From assembly GCA_015039365.1 (NCBI GenBank), contig WION01000067.1:1-64000 (forward strand): a stretch of 64,000 nucleotides of DNA. The letters run 5' to 3'. The stretch's first letter is position 1. Each line of letters starts with the position of its first letter. A program made the translations under genes and the position numbers. Below the pieces are notes generated by a model. That model was given only the letters and a program-made list of their open reading frames with translations, was not told where the DNA came from and did no database searches. Source of the stretch: Amanita rubescens (lineage: Eukaryota > Basidiomycota > Agaricomycetes > Agaricales > Amanitaceae). Of this stretch, positions 59,201-64,000 are shown piece by piece.

Positions 59201-60009
59201 TATGTGGCGAGTCGAAAAGATGACACCTAAGAGTCCTTGGAGTCAAACTATACGTGCGCAGCTTGTTCTATTGCTGCCTTCGGGTTTTGTGGTCGTGATA
59301 GTAATTTCGGTAAGACGATGCTGTGCGTCTGGAACAAAGTGTCTGGGTTCAACCTAATTTGGCTTTCACAGTTGATCATCTTCGCAAACATCAAGAATCT
59401 GGGCATTGTGTTTGTTTCGAAGAACATGACTACAACATGTATTCGCCCTGGTGATTGAAAAGATTTGAATGCGTTTTCTGCAACAATCAGCGAGTGGTGA
59501 ACGGAATACGCACATACAACACCATGATTATGTAATGGATATTTCGAGCGCTGCCACCAGACTCCTTCCCAATTTGCCCTTTGCGCGACGAGCTCAGGCT
59601 CAAATCCATCTACATTCTAGCCTGGAGGTTGGACGTCTTGACGATGTTATGTCATTGTCAAAGAGCTCGGGAAGGAGCACTGCCACAGGCTAATGTGAAT
59701 GTGATTACTAAGCTGACCGCTACGACGTCCTATGGCCTAGGCTCAGCCGCTACAGCCTTGAGCATTAGTTCACACGATTAAGCGCTCAATGCCACTCTTG
59801 AAGTCTTTTCAACTACTACCACGTCGTGCTTCAAGCTTCATAGGGCTTATTTGAGTTTTGAACAGCATACTGATGCAGTTTAATCAAGGCAACCATGCCC
59901 TCCCATCGCTGCTGTCTATACTTAGTAACAAGGTGTGCAAGATTACTCGAAGCGTGGAATACAATCCGCTTAAGAACTTGCAGTTCAGATCCATCCCCCC
60001 GATTCCGTC
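56210..60009. other. Long intergenic stretch, no gene I can support
   Basis: The first several hundred bases are LisH 3' region, then mixed sequence. Minus-strand frames at 58193-58483 and 58611-58814 and plus-strand frames at 59237-59458 and 59469-59693 have no recognisable domains. Some may be remnants of a gene upstream of the kinase. A B-box-like GTTCGAGTCCC at about 57562 has no matching tRNA around it. A short frame at 59870-59930 with a good donor could be a 5' exon of the kinase gene. Confidence 0.35.
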
Positions 60010-63000
60010 GTGAACGCATCAACAATCAATCTTATTTGCAAGTTATTATCTAGCGAAGACTACATCAGCGTCGCGGAACAGCTGAGCCAGGACTCAGATG
60101 TCAAGAATCTGGTGGATTTCATGCTCCATCTGCTTCGTGATGGTCTCCTACCAAACCTGGATGAAACCGTGGGCATCAAACGGCGAGCAAGACGGCTAAT
60201 GTTCAAAATCATATCAAGGATTCCTGTCATACCGTCTTCCTTGATCGTGACTGGAGTCAATATGCCAGAAAAGCGCGACTATATCGGTAGTGGTGGCTTT
60301 GGGCGCGTTTTCAAGGGCGAACTACAAGGGAAAGTCGTTGCGCTCAAGGTATTGTACAAGTCTGATAACAACGTTGTCAGTCCTTCATGTTATTTTCATA
60401 ATGTCATTGCGTTGATTCCCGTTCCAATAGGCTTTCTGTCGCGAGGCATTGATGTGGCGATCCCTAACTCACAGATCCGTGCTACCATTTCTGGGAATCC
60501 ATGAACTCGAAGATGGAACTACACCGCAATTCTTCCTCGTCTCACCTTATATGACGAATGGGAATTTGGCCCAGTGGCGCAAGAAAACAAATCCATCTGT
60601 AGCTGAGGTAGAAGAACGTGTAAGCTTTTTTTCCCTCAGCTTTTTGTAGACACTTATCCCCCGAGGAAGATAATAGAAGTGGCCCAAGGCATGGAATACA
60701 TTCATTCTGAAGGCGTAGTTCATGGCGATCTCCGCGGGGTATTCTACCTGAAATACTCTATGTTGAAAAGCTGACTTCTTTTCAGGAGAATATTCTGTTA
60801 GATGCCAACCTTCATGTTCAAATTGCCGACTTTGGACTAACCCGACTTTCTGAAGCTACGAATACCCGATCCGGAGGGCTACACCTCAACTTTGCAGCCC
60901 CAGAGCTATTCGGTTTCTGCGAGGATGAGAATGGCCCTTCCGAAGATGTTCCACCCAGAACGCAAATGTCGGATGTCTATGCATTTGGCTGTCTATATTA
61001 TGAAGTAGGTCCTAATAAACATGCAGAGTGCTCTTACTGAATTATCTAGATCCATTACGATAGTATACCTTTCGCCGGTAAACAAGACATACAAATTTGG
61101 ACCCTCATCTCTCGAGGCACACTGCCACCTCGGTTAGATGGGCCACCTTTGAGTGATAGGGCGTGGAGCGTAATTCTGTCCTGCTGGATGAGGGAGGCAT
61201 CAAAACGACCAGGAATGAAAGATATCATGTTGTCTATGACTCAATCTGTGTCTCTTCCGATCGAAGCTCGAGACTCATTTCAAGAGTTGATTAAGCTGCG
61301 GATGATTCCAGCACAGACACTTACGGTTCTGAGGCAAGAACTTGGGCTAGATGATCGAGAATCCAAGTCAGATGACATCTGCAGAAAGAGTGCGCAGATC
61401 ATGATATTGTGGGATGCAATATTGATGGATTTTTCTAGAACCGGCTCTGGGCGTACCACCAGCAGATAAAGCCTGATGGCGCAGGACCAATGGCCGGATT
61501 GCGGTCACGAAATCCTGCGCAACTTCAAACCCAACAACCACAGCAGAGGCTGAAGCGCAGCAGCAGTGAAACTCAAGAAGAGGTAAGTAACATGTAATCT
61601 CGTGGTTTCCTTGAGTTGAAGTTATCAGAAGCAACGTGGGGTTGGTCGGATCAATTCGCCCCCACCGCAGAAGCGTCGGAGACCATCGCCTGAGCAACCA
61701 CCTACCCAAGGAATGGGTCATCCTCAGCAGCCTCCACAGCCAGGGGAACCTGGTATACCTGGCCAGCATCCACTGAAGATGACGCGAGCGCCACCCCAGA
61801 TGAACGGACCCAGGACTGGCGGAGTTCCTCAGGGACGTCAAGTATCTATAGACAACCCAATGAATATGGACCTTGGCCATCCTTCATTGGGTAACGAACA
61901 TCAACTAGATGTGCCTCTGCCGCAAGGATATACAAACGGAGTTGTCGCTCGGCAGCAACAGGTGGTAAGACATTCATTCAACCCATATAAGTTTTATTCA
62001 GTGATTGAATTGAATCAGTATTCAAGTGAGAACCGTAAATCGGAAGGAGTAATGCCTCAAGACATGAATCGAGACCTTTACGGCTCGACCAACCCCGAGG
62101 TGGAGAACGAAAAAGTAGCGTTGGAAAATGAGGACCTCGAGGCGAAGATCGAACTAGCAACGTGGGAAAATGAAAATCTTCGAGATTTGCTCGCTCGTAT
62201 GCAATCTGAGAACATGATGCTTAAACAACAGCAGCAGGCACCCTTAACATACTCAGTACAGAAGAATGCTGGTAATGGTCTGGAACGGATGAGAGACTCT
62301 TTCATAGGTTCCACCCCTACTGCTCCTTCCTCTCGGACGTTAGCATGGTCAAGTCCACCAATCGAGTATACTACCTCTGATTGGAGTTCCTTGTTGGCGA
62401 GCTTCAACCCTTCCATGCTCAGCGGCTTGGATGAGTCGCCCCAGACTACCGCGGCAGGCGGAGAACTGAGTATCGATTTTGGCTCCGGTACAAGCTCTGA
62501 TGCTTCGGCAGGATTCCCTTTTACCACCATCGGGAGCAATCCCGCCTTCTTCAGTCTGGCATCAACATTTGATGCAGGAACGCCAGCCCATCAGGGCAAC
62601 CGTTTAGCCCCTTCGTCGAACGACCATAATTTTGACTTCGGTCCTTTAGCTCCATGGCCTACGTCAAATATTCAGGATACGTCATTCAACGATTTGTTCA
62701 ACGGGAGCTATATGCCTTCTAACAAGTCGGGCGACTACAACCCCTTTTTGAGTAATACGCCAGAATCGACACCTCTTCCCCGGCATATGGAATCGAACCC
62801 AAGTTCGAGTTCTTCCGCTTCCTTCGCCGCATCCCCTTCAGACCTATTACGTATACCAGTGCAGGACACCGACCCTCACAGGAGCGAGCGTCTCAAATCT
62901 AGGAATGCACGCCAGAAAGACATCGAAGCTGAAGGGCCATCCCCGTTTGCGCCTTCCGCATCTCTACATACTCCAAGCAACCTATCAGCTGCGCTCAAGA

Positions 63001-63386
63001 AGACACTAGACAGTAATTCAACACCTATTATCATGGCTTCAGGATCCAAGTTTCCAAAGACCCAGCGAAGCGATAAGAACATCGAGGTACTCACGGCGTG
63101 GCGAACCGCTACTTCGAATCCCAATTTTCCAAAGATCCAGCGGAGTGACAAGAACATTGAGGTGCTTACGGCGTGGCGAACTATAACCTCGAATCTCAAG
63201 TTCAAGGTTCGTCAATGTTGCTTGACCTTTTGCCTCAAAAGCTGTCTTACGAGGCCTACTGATTAGGACGCTGACATGAACGAGCTATGTGCTGAGTTCA
63301 CGGCCAAAGCTAAATCTGATGGCACGAAAATGGTACTAGAACCTCAGGCTATCTGTCACATACTTGAGACACTCTCGAGGAAGTAA
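60010..63386 (+). CDS. Chimeric gene: protein kinase + LisH-gene 3' part + AP-1 zipper and C-terminal domain (about 990 aa)
   Basis: Exons are about 60010..60375, 60431..60619, 60670..60738, 60786..61004, 61050..61389, 61439..61582, 61629..61964, 62019..63206 and 63267..63386. The kinase (TKL-like) has GSGGFGRVFKGE, VALKVL, VHGDLRGENILL, ADFGLTRL, LNFAAPELF and SDVYAFGCLYYE. From LIKLRMIPAQTL it follows the LisH gene exon by exon to MPQDMNRD. It then continues as an AP-1 factor: zipper DLEAKIELATWENENLRDLL, a Ser-rich middle, FPKTQRSDKNIEVLTAWR repeats and the tail DADMNELCAEFTAKAK. One extra base near 61365 shifts the frame +1 relative to the LisH source. All other joints are in phase. The true start is unknown. 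The 54-nt intron at 61965-62018 is open and could be retained. Confidence 0.7.
63051..63200 (+). repeat. Tandem 75-bp repeat in the chimeric gene
   Basis: 63051-63125 and 63126-63200 each encode a 25-residue unit FPKxQRSDKNIEVLTAWR...TSN. The second copy has many silent changes. AP-1 factors normally have one such unit just before the C-terminal cysteine domain. Confidence 0.85.
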
Positions 63387-63654
63387 CTGTCAAGCCTAAA
63401 ATACACTCATATTTGACCCTCCGTTCCGGACTCATCCCCATACATATCACTGGTATCACCATCAATATCCTTACCAAGTCGGGAATACTTCCCCAAACCT
63501 ATCGTCCGATTTTCAAGGACGACTTATTTAACGCTAAGTAACCGAGCGTCCATGATGCATGATAGCGCAGCCCAACGCTCAATAATGAGGGAGCAATGTT
63601 CCTCGGTCTCCGACCAGCAGTGCAACCCTTAATCCAACTGGACCGAGCATCCAG

Positions 63655-63729
63655 GAGGCTGATATCAATTTTGAAAGGGATTTTGGACAATGGGTCGAGA
63701 GTAACGACGTACAGCTGGATGTGAAGTAG
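63655..63729 (+). pseudogene. Remnant of the last LisH exon
   Basis: The frame ADINFERDFGQW, then NDVQLDVK and a stop, matches the end of the LisH gene (56139-56209). It lies about 270 bases after the stop of the chimeric gene. It shows that the AP-1-like segment was inserted into, or joined within, a full-length 3' copy of the LisH gene. Confidence 0.8.
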
Positions 63730-63771
63730 TCTTAGAGCAAAATTATGCAAGCCTAAATTAGAATTAGAAAC

Positions 63772-63975
63772 ATGACAACTTTATCTTTTTTATATTTATT
63801 TTTCGTTATAAAACTGGCAGTCTCGCCGTTCCTTGTGGCATACGACTTTCCGCCTCTCCACATCGACGTCAACAACGTTCTCCCATCGAAAAATGGAGAC
63901 GATCTCGTTACCTCCTTTGCCAGAAGTGCCCGGAATAGATCCATTTCGGATAGTTATGTGAAATTTAAATATTGA
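63772..63975 (+). CDS. Possible small protein with an N-terminal hydrophobic segment (67 aa)
   Basis: A single frame whose first 22 residues (MTTLSFLYLFFVIKLAVSPF and onward) look like a signal peptide, followed by about 45 polar residues. It has no cysteines. An antisense frame of similar length overlaps. I do not recognise it, and it may be chance. Confidence 0.15.
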   Translation: MTTLSFLYLFFVIKLAVSPFLVAYDFPPLHIDVNNVLPSKNGDDLVTSFARSARNRSISDSYVKFKY

Positions 63976-64000
63976 CGCTTGGACAAGGAGTCCACCACAA

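Overview
The window is from a filamentous basidiomycete, most likely an Agaricomycete. Genes are dense and on both strands. Almost all carry several short GT-AG introns of about 45-100 nt. The gene set includes an NB-ARC/TPR NLR, a Crinkler-kinase protein, a DUF6534-type membrane protein, ARP2, a Flo8-like LisH protein and AP-1/Pap1-type sequence. No species can be named from sequence alone.

Layout. 1-9.4 kb is mostly relic DNA: one small intronless gene, a 1556-bp transposon with terminal inverted repeats and an 8-bp target duplication, a kinase-like fragment and a damaged seven-TM (DUF6534-type) gene. 9.5-11.5 kb holds a divergent pair of Hsp20 genes with perfect heat-shock elements between them. 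12.4-17 kb has a Ser/Thr-rich single-pass membrane protein, a tRNA-Asn and a vezatin/Inp2-like protein. 17.4-31.4 kb is a duplicated F-box + pirin block whose two copies flank an AT-rich GTPase gene. 31.5-46.9 kb carries a second Ser/Thr-rich membrane protein, ARP2, a Crinkler-kinase gene, an NLR with TPRs, a CorA-like transporter, a 2-oxoglutarate oxygenase and pyridoxal kinase. 46.9-53 kb is a very large START-domain membrane protein. 53.5-56.2 kb is a LisH/Flo8-like regulator. 60-63.4 kb is a chimeric gene joining a protein kinase, a copy of the LisH gene's 3' part and the zipper plus C-terminal domain of an AP-1 factor.

The main discovery is the GTPase gene at 22575-27230. Its G domain is split over ordinary exons. 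Then follow about 2.9 kb in which canonical intron ends are separated again and again by exactly three nucleotides: 43 candidate single-codon exons, one of 15 nt and two zero-length junctions, at a mean spacing near 62 nt. The frame is phase 0 entering and leaving the array, none of the 43 triplets is a stop, and the downstream exons continue the frame to a clean C terminus. This looks like a micro-exon gene built from tandem introner-like units. Any subset of the triplets could be skipped without a frameshift.

A second pattern concerns quality or biology. From 30.5 kb onward many otherwise good genes carry single-base frame breaks, 17 of 18 in the +1 direction, including one in ARP2. Insertion-type assembly errors are the simplest reading. 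The ARP2 break falls on CTT-AGG, the known yeast +1 shift sequence, so it deserves a check.
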